Both the position numbers and the translations under genes were made by a program. Of a stretch of DNA of 64,000 nt, positions 38,237-45,861 are shown piece after piece. This DNA comes from Candidatus Mycobacterium wuenschmannii (GTDB lineage Bacteria > Actinomycetota > Actinomycetes > Mycobacteriales > Mycobacteriaceae). The notes under the pieces are model-generated. The model was not told the origin of the DNA. It saw nothing but the letters and a program-made list of their open reading frames with translations, and ran no database searches. Location: assembly GCF_030252325.1 (NCBI RefSeq), contig NZ_CP126981.1, positions 3,410,001 to 3,474,000 on the forward strand. The letters run 5' to 3'. Each line of letters begins with the position of its first letter. The first letter of the stretch is position 1.

Positions 38237-38877
38237 GGGACTTGTTTATCAGGGACCGGCCGCCGGTTGCGCGGCAGCAGGTCCCATACGTGTTCGGTGC
38301 CGTTGACCGTCACCACGCTGGCCTGACCGGACCGCGAGAACAGCAGCCGGGTCACCGACGCGTAGTCGATCGGGAAGGACAGGATCCGCCTGGTCCCCAG
38401 GATCTCGTGCAACACGACGTTGATCACCCCGCCGTGGCTGAAGACGACGACGGTGTCCTCGTGCTCGGTCGTCGCGGCGACATGGCCGACGGCCGCCTGC
38501 ACCCGCGCCCGGAACGCGTCCTCGTCGACCGTGCTCGGCAGGTGCCCCTGCGCCATCCGCGCCCATTCCTGCGGGTTTTCCGCGCGGATCTGCTCGATCG
38601 GGATGTAGAAGGGCAGTTCCCGGTCGTACTCGGCGAACCGGTCGTCGATCTCGATGGGCAGCCCGGTGGCCGCCGCGACAGGTTCGGCGGTCTGCACCGC
38701 GCGCCGCTGCGGGCTGCTGACCAGCCGGGTGATCGGGAAGCGGGCCAGCGCCTCCGGCAGGCGGGCGATCTGCTCTCGACCCTCGTCGGAGAGGTCGGGA
38801 TCGGCGCCCTGGCCCCCACCCTCGGGAGCCGGGCCGCTGCGGAGCGGCAACGCGTGCCGGACCAGTAGCAACTGCAT
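38233..38877 (-). CDS. Histidine phosphatase family protein
   Basis: The 214-residue protein starts MQLLLVRHALPL, with the phosphorylated His at residue 8. It continues LVSSPQRRAVQTAEPVA and FSHGGVINVVL, the two other active-site blocks of the phosphoglycerate-mutase-like family. It is probably a small-molecule phosphatase. Its stop overlaps the APH kinase start (GTGA), so a phosphatase and a kinase are made from one message. The frame is open upstream to 39042, which would run into the divergent gene. Confidence 0.9.
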   Translation of the reverse strand: MQLLLVRHALPLRSGPAPEGGGQGADPDLSDEGREQIARLPEALARFPITRLVSSPQRRAVQTAEPVAAATGLPIEIDDRFAEYDRELPFYIPIEQIRAENPQEWARMAQGHLPSTVDEDAFRARVQAAVGHVAATTEHEDTVVVFSHGGVINVVLHEILGTRRILSFPIDYASVTRLLFSRSGQASVVTVNGTEHVWDLLPRNRRPVPDKQVP

Positions 38878-39013
38878 CCACACAGCCTTGCACGGCCCGA
38901 ACTGCGACCGCCCGGCCGCCAGCGAATACTGTCGGTAACACAGTTGGCCCGCGTTGAGACTCTCCGAATGAGAATGTGGGCTGTCCGATAACGACCGAAC
39001 GTGGCAGGACCCC

Positions 39014-41092
39014 GTGGCACGCGACGTGATCGCCTTCGACACGACGGTGGATCACCCATGCCCCGAGGTGTGGGGCCTGTTGCAGCGGCCCGGTTGGTAC
39101 CCCCGCTTCTTCAGCGGCCTCGGCGCCATCGAGCGGGTGTCGGGCACCGCGCAGAACTTCGAGGTTCGCCTGTCCACGCCCCGCGGCGGCCTCGCCGTCC
39201 ACGAGATGCGCCATTCGGTCCGCCAGGCCGACATGGCGATGCGGCTCGACGCGACGGAACTCGAGGGGTGCCTGCTGACGCTCCGGTTGCAGCCGAACGG
39301 CGACGGCACCCGGATCACGGTGCGGATCTTCGGGGTGAACCTGCTGCACCCCGATCTTGAGAAGGTGAGCGAGGGCAGCGTCACCGACTGGGTTCGGGAC
39401 GGCCTGCAGCGACTCGCGGATTACCTAGACGGCATGGCGGCGCCGCAACTGGTCAACACCGGTGACGGGCGCTCGCTGCAGTTCAGCGTTCTCAAGACGT
39501 TGATGGCCAGCGGCGTGGTGCGGGCGTCCCGGCCGGATCGTGGCATCCGGCAACTCAACTCCCTTGCCAAATGGGGCTTTACGCTCGCGGGTGGCCTGGG
39601 TGCGGCGGCCGCGCGGTCACCGGAACAGGTGGCGCTGATCGACCGGCACGGGTCGTCGAGCTACGCCGATCTGGCCGAGCGCACCACCGCGATCGCCTCC
39701 GGCCTCGGCGCGGTGGGCTTCGACAAGGACAGCAAGTTCGCGGTGCTGGCCCGCAACCACTCGGCGATGGTCGAGTGCATGCTGGCCGTGAGCAAGCTGG
39801 GCGCCGAACTCGTGCTGCTCAACACCGGCTTGGCGCCGCGTCCGATCGGGGAACTCGTGGCCCGCAACGGCGTCGACGCGGTGTTCCTCGACGACGAGTT
39901 CGAGCCGCAGACCCGCGAACTGCCCGCACAGGTCGCGCGGCTCTCGACCTATCCGAATTCGATCGTCTCGCAACGCCTCTCGATCGAAGATCTGGTCGCC
40001 GCCGGTGCCGGCACGCAGATACAACCGCCCAAACACCCCGGTCGACTGGTGGTGTTGACCTCGGGCACCACCAGCACCCCGAAGGCGGCGCTGCGGCCCA
40101 CTCCCTCCGGATTCGGCGCGATCGCCGCGATGCTGTCGCGGATGCCGCTGCGGCGTGACGAGGTGATGCTGCTGGCCGCGCCGCTGTTCCACGCCTGGGG
40201 CCTGGCCGCGCTGCAGCTGAGCACGCCGCTGCTGGCGACGGTGGTGTTGATGGAACGGTTCGATGCCGAGGAATGCCTGAAAACCATTGCGCGGCAGCGC
40301 TGCACGGTGCTGGTGGTGGTTCCGGTGATGCTGCAGCGCATTCTCGAACTTCCGGACGACGTGATCGCCCGGTACGACACGTCGTCGCTGAAGGTGGTTG
40401 CCAGCAGCGGAGCGCCGATCTCGGGCGCTTCGGTCGGCAGGTTCATGGACACCTTCGGCGACATTCTGTACAACTTCTACGGCTCGACCGAGGTGTCGTG
40501 GGCGACGGTCGCCGATCCCACCGACCTGCGGCTCGCCCCGACCACCGCCGGCCGACCGCCCCTGGGCACCCGAATCGCCATGCTCGATCGGGCTGGCGAT
40601 GCCGTCCCCGCGGGCGGCGTCGGCCGCATCTTCGTGGGCAACGACATGCTGTTCGACGGTTACGCGGACGCCGAATCGCCGGACGTCGAGGACCGCCTGA
40701 TGGACACCGGCGACCTCGGCTACTTCGATGCCAGCGGCCGCCTCTTCGTCGCCGGGCGGGCCGACGAGATGATCATCTCCGGCGGTGAGAACGTGTTTCC
40801 CCGGCCCGTCGAGGAAGCCATCGCCGCGCTGCCGCAGGTCGTCGAGGTCGCGGTGGTCGGCGTGCCGGACCGGGAGTTCGGCGAGCGACTCGCCGCATTC
40901 GTCGTCCGCGCCGAGCGGAGCTGGCTGGACGAGGAGACGGTCAAGAATCACATCCGAAATCGACTGAGCCGGTTCTCGATTCCGCGCGACGTCATCTTCG
41001 TGAACGAACTCCCGCGTAATGAGACGGGCAAGATCGTCAAGCGCCAGCTGACCGACGGCCACTTCCCCCACGAACCGGATTGGCCTATCTGA
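39014..41092 (+). CDS. SRPBCC-domain/acyl-CoA ligase (FadD) fusion
   Basis: The 692-residue protein joins two domains. Residues 1-140 form an SRPBCC (START/polyketide-cyclase-like) hydrophobic-pocket domain (DTTVDHPCPEVWGLLQRPG...). Residues 175-692 are an ANL-type acyl-CoA synthetase with P-loop TSGTTSTPK (349-357), YGSTEVSW, DTGDLGYFD, GRADEMIISGGENVFP and the C-terminal catalytic Lys673 in NETGKIVKR. It should activate a carboxylic acid as acyl-CoA, with the N-domain possibly presenting the ligand. GTG 39014 follows GGCAGGA. It heads a six-gene same-strand cluster and is 52 bp from the next gene. Confidence 0.87.
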   Translation: MARDVIAFDTTVDHPCPEVWGLLQRPGWYPRFFSGLGAIERVSGTAQNFEVRLSTPRGGLAVHEMRHSVRQADMAMRLDATELEGCLLTLRLQPNGDGTRITVRIFGVNLLHPDLEKVSEGSVTDWVRDGLQRLADYLDGMAAPQLVNTGDGRSLQFSVLKTLMASGVVRASRPDRGIRQLNSLAKWGFTLAGGLGAAAARSPEQVALIDRHGSSSYADLAERTTAIASGLGAVGFDKDSKFAVLARNHSAMVECMLAVSKLGAELVLLNTGLAPRPIGELVARNGVDAVFLDDEFEPQTRELPAQVARLSTYPNSIVSQRLSIEDLVAAGAGTQIQPPKHPGRLVVLTSGTTSTPKAALRPTPSGFGAIAAMLSRMPLRRDEVMLLAAPLFHAWGLAALQLSTPLLATVVLMERFDAEECLKTIARQRCTVLVVVPVMLQRILELPDDVIARYDTSSLKVVASSGAPISGASVGRFMDTFGDILYNFYGSTEVSWATVADPTDLRLAPTTAGRPPLGTRIAMLDRAGDAVPAGGVGRIFVGNDMLFDGYADAESPDVEDRLMDTGDLGYFDASGRLFVAGRADEMIISGGENVFPRPVEEAIAALPQVVEVAVVGVPDREFGERLAAFVVRAERSWLDEETVKNHIRNRLSRFSIPRDVIFVNELPRNETGKIVKRQLTDGHFPHEPDWPI

Positions 41093-41110
41093 GGCCATTC
41101 CCGCGACCAG

Positions 41111-41129
41111 CGGAGAATGCTATTCTCCG
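41111..41129. promoter_or_regulatory. Perfect 19-bp palindrome before the kinase-SDR-ACAD-TetR-QOR operon
   Basis: CGGAGAATGCTATTCTCCG has perfect 8-bp arms around GCT. It overlaps a -10-like TATTCT and lies 15 bp before the kinase start. The TetR encoded in this operon (44204) is the natural candidate to bind it; that link is inference. Confidence 0.65.
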
Positions 41130-41144
41130 TGTGGAGATTGGGGT

Positions 41145-42164
41145 GTGCCGATATTGGACGACGAAGTCCTGGGACGCTGGCTGGACGCGAACGATGCTCC
41201 GGGCGACGGCGAAAGGCCGCGAATTGAGCAGTTGTCCGGCGGCTCGCAGAACAACCTGTACCTGATCCACCGCGGCGACGAGCGCATGGTGCTGCGGATG
41301 CCCGGCGACCGCGCCGACGCGGCCCGCAAAGACGGCCTGCTCCGCGAGATCCGGCTGGTCCGCGCGCTGGGCAGCACCGACGTGCCGCACGCCGCGCTGC
41401 TCGCCGCCGACGAAGCCGGCGAGTTGTTCGGCAAGCCGTTCTACGTCATGCAGGCGATCGACGGCTGGAGTCCGATGGACGGCGGCTGGGAGGCGCCGTT
41501 CGACGACGACCTCGACGCCCGGCGCCTGTTGGCCTTCGAACTCGTCGAGGGCGCCGCCAAGCTGGGCCGGGTCGACTGGCAGGCGCAGGGATTGGCCGGC
41601 TTCGGCCGGCCGGACGGCTTTCACGAGCGACAGGTCGACCGCTGGCTGGCCTTCCTCGACAGCTACCAGGTGCGTGAATTGCCCGGCCTCGACGCGGCCG
41701 CGGAGTGGTTGCGCGCCAACCGGCCGGCGCACTACAAGCCGGGCATCATGCACGGCGACTACCAGTTCGCCAACGTCATGTTCGCCCACGGCGGGCCGGC
41801 CCGGCTGGCCGCGATCGTGGACTGGGAGATGACAACGGTCGGCGATCCGCTGCTCGACCTGGCCTGGTGCCTGCTCGGCTACGACGGTGAAAACCCTAAG
41901 GAAGACGGGTTCTACCTCGACATGAAGGGGATGCCGACGCGCAGCGAGCTGCTCGAGCGCTACGAGCAGGTCAGCGGGTTGTCCACGGAGAACATCGACT
42001 ACTACCTGGTGCTGGCCAACTGGAAGCTCGGCATCGTGCTGGAAAAGACCTACGCTGCAGGGGTGCGCAGCGGCAAGGTCGACCCGAAGATCCAGGACGC
42101 GTTCGGGGCGATGGTCCCGCAGTTGATCGCCACCGCGGCCGGCATGGCTGGGTCGCTGAAATGA
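41145..42164 (+). CDS. APH-family kinase, probable hydroxyacyl-CoA kinase
   Basis: The 339-residue kinase has LSGGSQNNLYLI (about 27-38), the catalytic loop MHGDYQFANVMF with His203, and the metal site IVDWEMTTVGDPL with Asp226. It is homologous to the kinase domain of ACAD10/ACAD11 and to LvaA-type kinases, which phosphorylate the 4-hydroxyl of acyl-CoAs. It overlaps the SDR gene by ATGA and lies two genes from an ACAD10/11-type dehydrogenase. GTG 41145 has GGAG nine bases upstream. An antibiotic-resistance role is unlikely given this context. Confidence 0.85.
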   Translation: MPILDDEVLGRWLDANDAPGDGERPRIEQLSGGSQNNLYLIHRGDERMVLRMPGDRADAARKDGLLREIRLVRALGSTDVPHAALLAADEAGELFGKPFYVMQAIDGWSPMDGGWEAPFDDDLDARRLLAFELVEGAAKLGRVDWQAQGLAGFGRPDGFHERQVDRWLAFLDSYQVRELPGLDAAAEWLRANRPAHYKPGIMHGDYQFANVMFAHGGPARLAAIVDWEMTTVGDPLLDLAWCLLGYDGENPKEDGFYLDMKGMPTRSELLERYEQVSGLSTENIDYYLVLANWKLGIVLEKTYAAGVRSGKVDPKIQDAFGAMVPQLIATAAGMAGSLK

Positions 42165-42925
42165 GTTACGCTGAAAAGCTTTTCGACCTCACCGGGCAGG
42201 TTGTGCTGATCACCGGCGGCAGCCGGGGGCTGGGTCGCGAGATGGCGTTTGGGGTGGCCCGCTGCGGCGCCGACGTGGTGATCGCCAGCCGCAAGATGGA
42301 GAACTGCGTGTCGGTCGCCGAGCAGATCGAGAGCGCAACCGGCCGCACCGCGATGCCGTATCAGGTGCACGTCGGTCGCTGGGATCAACTCGACGGGTTG
42401 GTCGATGCGGTCTACGACCGGTTCGGCAAGGTCGACACGTTGATCAACAACGCCGGCATGTCGCCGGTCTACGACAAGTTGACCGACGTCACCGAGAAGT
42501 TGTTCGACGCCGTGGTGAACCTGAACCTCAAGGGCCCATTTCGGTTGTCCGCGTTGGTCGGTGAGCGGATGGTCGCGGCCGGGCGAGGGTCGATCATCAA
42601 CGTCAGCACCTCCGGGTCGCTGCGGCCGGCCCCCGACATCATCCCGTACGCCTCGTCGAAGTCCGGCCTCAACGCAATGACCGAGGGCTTCGCTCGCGCG
42701 CTCGGACCCAAGGTCCGGGTCAACACCTTGATGGCCGGCCCGTTTCTCACCGACGTCAGCAAGTCGTGGAACATCGAACAGGCATCGCACAACCCGTTCG
42801 GCGGCCTGTCGTTGCAGCGCGCCGGCGATCCGGCCGAAATCGTGGGCGCCGCACTGTTTTTGGCGTCGGATGCATCCAGCTTCACCACCGGCTCGATCCT
42901 GCGGGCCGACGGTGGGATTCCCTAG
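42161..42925 (+). CDS. Short-chain dehydrogenase/reductase
   Basis: The 254-residue classical SDR has TGGSRGLG (18-25), NNAG (96-99), catalytic Ser about 149-151 and YASSK with Tyr163 and Lys167. The end GSILRADGGIP is the usual tail. In the cluster it would fit reduction of a keto-acyl-CoA or oxidation of a hydroxyacyl-CoA. It is coupled to the kinase by ATGA. Confidence 0.9.
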   Translation: MSYAEKLFDLTGQVVLITGGSRGLGREMAFGVARCGADVVIASRKMENCVSVAEQIESATGRTAMPYQVHVGRWDQLDGLVDAVYDRFGKVDTLINNAGMSPVYDKLTDVTEKLFDAVVNLNLKGPFRLSALVGERMVAAGRGSIINVSTSGSLRPAPDIIPYASSKSGLNAMTEGFARALGPKVRVNTLMAGPFLTDVSKSWNIEQASHNPFGGLSLQRAGDPAEIVGAALFLASDASSFTTGSILRADGGIP

Positions 42926-42942
42926 ACGCAATAGGAGGCAGC

Positions 42943-44226
42943 ATGGCGTGGGACTTTTCGACCGAACCGGAGTTCGCCCAGAAGCTCGACTGGATCCGCG
43001 AGTTCGTCCGCGACGAGGTCGAACCGCTCGAGGTGTTGTTCCCCGGCTGCGAATTCCTGCCGCTGAACGACGAGCGCCGCAGGATCGTCGACCCGCTCAA
43101 ACAGCGGGTGCGCGAGCAGGGTCTGTGGGCGCCGCACCTCGGTCCGGAACTCGGCGGACAGGGCTTCGGCGCGGTCAAGCTGACCCTGATCAACGAGATC
43201 CTCGGCCGCAGCCCGTGGGCGCCCATCGTGTTCGGCACGCAGGCGCCCGACACCGGTAACGCCGAGATCATCGCGCGCTTCGGCACCCAGGAACAGAAGG
43301 ACCGCTACCTGTCCGGCCTGCTGTCCGGCGAGATCTTCTCCTGCTTCTCGATGACCGAGCCGCAGGGCGGCGCCGACCCGCGCGTCTTCACCACGCGCGC
43401 CGTCAAGGACGGTGACGACTGGGTGATCACCGGGCGAAAGTACTTCTCCAGCAACGCTTCCGTCGCCTCCTTCTTCATCGTCGTCGCGATCACCAACCCC
43501 GACGTGGCGGTGCACCACGGCGCGTCGACGTTCCTGCTTCCGGCCGACACCCCGGGCCTCAAGGTCGAGGCCAACCACCATCTGGTCGGCGCCGACCCGC
43601 ATGAGCCGGGCCATTCGCTGATGCACTACGACGACGTCCGGGTGCCGTCGACCGCGCTGCTCGGTGAGCCCGGCCAGGGCTTCCTTATCCTGCAGACGCG
43701 GCTGGCGGGCGGCCGGTTGCATCACGCGATGCGCTCGATCGGCATGGCCCAACGCACCGTCGAGATGATGGCGCGACGCGCGAAAAGCCGCTTCACCCAG
43801 GGCACATTGCTGGCCGACAAGCAGCTGGTACAGGAGTTCGTCGCCGACTCCTACACCGAGCTGACGCCGTTCCGGCTGACCGTTCTGCACGCCGCCTGGC
43901 TGATCGACAGCGGCGACGAGCACGGTGCTCGAGCCGAGATCGCGACGTGCAAGATCCTGGCCTCGAAGGTTCTGAAATCCATTGCGCTGCGGGCGATTCA
44001 GGTGCACGGCGCACTCGGCTTGACCGACCAGCTGCCGCTGGTCAACGTGCTGTTGGGTGGCATCGCGCTGGGCCTGGCCGACGGGCCCACCGAGGCACAC
44101 AAGGTCAACCTGGCCCGCATGCTGCTCAAGAACGTCGAAGCCGAGAGCGCGGAGTGGCCCAGCGAGATGCTCGACGTCCGCCGCGAGGCGGTCCGCGCGA
44201 AGTATGGCAGTCTCGTTGACCACTAG
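42943..44226 (+). CDS. ACAD10/11-type acyl-CoA dehydrogenase
   Basis: The 427-residue flavoenzyme carries APDTGNAEIIARFGTQEQK, CFSMTEPQGGADP, HYDDVRVP, RLAGGRLHHAMRSIGMAQR and ADGPTEAHKVNLAR. These match the human ACAD11 dehydrogenase domain block by block (APDTGN, CFAMTEP, RLGPGRIHHCMRLIG, ADGPDEVH). In that family the enzyme acts after the kinase on 4-phosphoacyl-CoA. AGGAGG at 42933-42938 sets ATG 42943. Its end overlaps the TetR gene by 23 bp. Classic beta-oxidation dehydrogenation is the alternative. Confidence 0.9.
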   Translation: MAWDFSTEPEFAQKLDWIREFVRDEVEPLEVLFPGCEFLPLNDERRRIVDPLKQRVREQGLWAPHLGPELGGQGFGAVKLTLINEILGRSPWAPIVFGTQAPDTGNAEIIARFGTQEQKDRYLSGLLSGEIFSCFSMTEPQGGADPRVFTTRAVKDGDDWVITGRKYFSSNASVASFFIVVAITNPDVAVHHGASTFLLPADTPGLKVEANHHLVGADPHEPGHSLMHYDDVRVPSTALLGEPGQGFLILQTRLAGGRLHHAMRSIGMAQRTVEMMARRAKSRFTQGTLLADKQLVQEFVADSYTELTPFRLTVLHAAWLIDSGDEHGARAEIATCKILASKVLKSIALRAIQVHGALGLTDQLPLVNVLLGGIALGLADGPTEAHKVNLARMLLKNVEAESAEWPSEMLDVRREAVRAKYGSLVDH

Positions 44227-44827
44227 GGCCTCCGCCGCCGTCGAGCGCGCCCTCGACACCCGACAACGCGAGGCCACCGAAGAGGTCGAGCGCATCCTGG
44301 CCGCCGCGGTCCGGGTGATGGAACGCGTTGCGCCCGAACCGCCCCGGGTCAGCGACATCGTCGCCGAAGCCGGATCGTCGAATAAGGCGTTCTACCGCTA
44401 TTTCGCGGGTAAGGACGACGTGATCCTCGCGGTGATGGAGCGTGGCGTCGCGATCGTCGTCTCCTACCTGCAGCACCAGATGACCAAGGAACGCACGCCG
44501 GCGGGGCAGATCAAGCGCTGGGTCGAGGGCGCACTCGCCCAGGTCGCCGACCCGCACCTGATCAGCATGAGTCGCGCTGCGGCAGGACAGGTTTCGGCGA
44601 CCACCGACTGGCGGGCCGCCGACGATGCCATCATGCGCCCGATGCGCGACCTGCTCACCGAGCCGATTGCGGCGGCGGGCAGCAGGAGCGTCCAGCGCGA
44701 TGCAGATGCCGTCTTCCTGTGTACGGTGTCGGCCATGCGTCGTTACCTGGATGCCGCCCAGCGGCCCCGTCGCGCGGACGTCGACCACCTGGTGCGGTTC
44801 TGCCTTCGCGGATTGGGAGTCGATTGA
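44204..44827 (+). CDS. TetR-family regulator within the catabolic operon
   Basis: The 207-residue protein has an HTH (RVSDIVAEAGSSNKAFYRYF) at about residues 48-67 and a helical ligand domain. It starts inside the ACAD gene and its TGA shares a base with the next ATG (TGATG), so it is tied to operon expression. An autoregulated repressor acting at the palindrome 41111-41129 is a reasonable guess; the inducer might be a pathway acyl-CoA. Confidence 0.88.
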   Translation: MAVSLTTRASAAVERALDTRQREATEEVERILAAAVRVMERVAPEPPRVSDIVAEAGSSNKAFYRYFAGKDDVILAVMERGVAIVVSYLQHQMTKERTPAGQIKRWVEGALAQVADPHLISMSRAAAGQVSATTDWRAADDAIMRPMRDLLTEPIAAAGSRSVQRDADAVFLCTVSAMRRYLDAAQRPRRADVDHLVRFCLRGLGVD

Positions 44828-45798
44828 TGCGTGCCGTGCTGTGCGAGTCCTACGGGCCGCCGGAAGATCTGGTCGTCGCAGAGGTCGCCGACCTCGAGCC
44901 CAGCCCCGGCCACGTGGTGGTGCGGGTGCGCGCGGCGGCGGTCAACTTTCCCGACGTGCTGCTGATCGACGGCAAGTACCAGATCAAGATTCCGCCGCCG
45001 TTCACCCCCGGCAGCGAGTTGGCCGGTGAGGTGATCGCGGTCGGCGAGGGCGTGTCTTTGGCTCCGGGACAACGGGTTTCGGCGACGACGTTCGTCGGCG
45101 GCTTCGCCGAGCAGGCGCTGCTCCCGGCCGCCGGGCTGACCGAGATACCCGACGGTGTCGACTTCGCCTCCGCCGCGGCGTTCGGCGTGACGTACCGGAC
45201 CGCGTACCATGCACTGCGGTCCATCGCCGAAGTGCGCGAAGGTGATTGGGTGGTGGTCCTCGGCGCGGCCGGCGGCGTGGGCCTGGCCGCGGTAGATCTC
45301 GCCGTGGCGATGAAGGCGCGGGTGCTGGCCGCCGCGTCCAGCCCGGAGAAGCTCGAGCTGTGCCGGCAGCGCGGTGCCGAGGCGACCGTCGACTACGACC
45401 GCGAAGACCTCAAGACCCGCATTCGCGAGCTCACCGGCGACGGTGCTCGCTCGGTGCTAGACCCGGTGGGCGGCGCTTACGCCGACCCCGCGCTGCGGGC
45501 TCTCGCCCGGGGCGGGACGTTCGTCACGCTGGGCTACGCCGCGGGTGCCATCCCGTCGATACCGCTGAACCTGGTGCTGCTCAAGGGAATCACGGTCCGG
45601 GGCATGGAGATTCGCACCTTCATGAGCGACCGCCCCGACGACAACGCCCGCGACATGCGCGAGCTGACCGAGATGTTCGCGTCCGGCGTGGTCCGGCCGT
45701 ACATCGGCGCGCGGTTCCCACTGGACGACACGGCCGCGGCTCTCCGCTTGGTGGCCGACCGCAAGGCCATCGGCAAGGTGGTCGTCGAGATTCCCTGA
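44827..45798 (+). CDS. NADPH:quinone oxidoreductase-like zinc-free MDR enzyme
   Basis: The 323-residue medium-chain reductase has a GroES-like N-domain (AAVNFPDVLLIDGKYQIK, FTPGSELAGEV) and a Rossmann domain with GAAGGVGLAAVDLA. It lacks zinc-ligand Cys, so it belongs to the quinone-reductase/enoyl-reductase branch. Its start overlaps the TetR stop. It might reduce an enoyl intermediate of the pathway; the substrate is not known. It is the last gene of the operon. Confidence 0.9.
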   Translation: MRAVLCESYGPPEDLVVAEVADLEPSPGHVVVRVRAAAVNFPDVLLIDGKYQIKIPPPFTPGSELAGEVIAVGEGVSLAPGQRVSATTFVGGFAEQALLPAAGLTEIPDGVDFASAAAFGVTYRTAYHALRSIAEVREGDWVVVLGAAGGVGLAAVDLAVAMKARVLAAASSPEKLELCRQRGAEATVDYDREDLKTRIRELTGDGARSVLDPVGGAYADPALRALARGGTFVTLGYAAGAIPSIPLNLVLLKGITVRGMEIRTFMSDRPDDNARDMRELTEMFASGVVRPYIGARFPLDDTAAALRLVADRKAIGKVVVEIP

Positions 45799-45806
45799 CT
45801 TCCCGC

Positions 45807-45861
45807 GAGACTGAAGCTGGGGTCGTGAAATCAGCAGATCCACAGCCCTGGGCTCAGTTTC
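45807..45861. terminator. Possible bidirectional terminator hairpin
   Basis: GAGACTGAAGC (45807-45817) pairs with GCTCAGTTTC (45852-45861) with one bulge and one wobble. A second hairpin, AGCCCTGGGCT, lies inside. It sits between convergent genes but has no U-tract. Confidence 0.35.

Noticed and set aside
42922..44358. 478-codon minus-strand open frame opposite the ACAD gene
   Set aside because: The opposite strand encodes complete ACAD motifs and has AGGAGG at its start. The antisense product has no recognisable domain.
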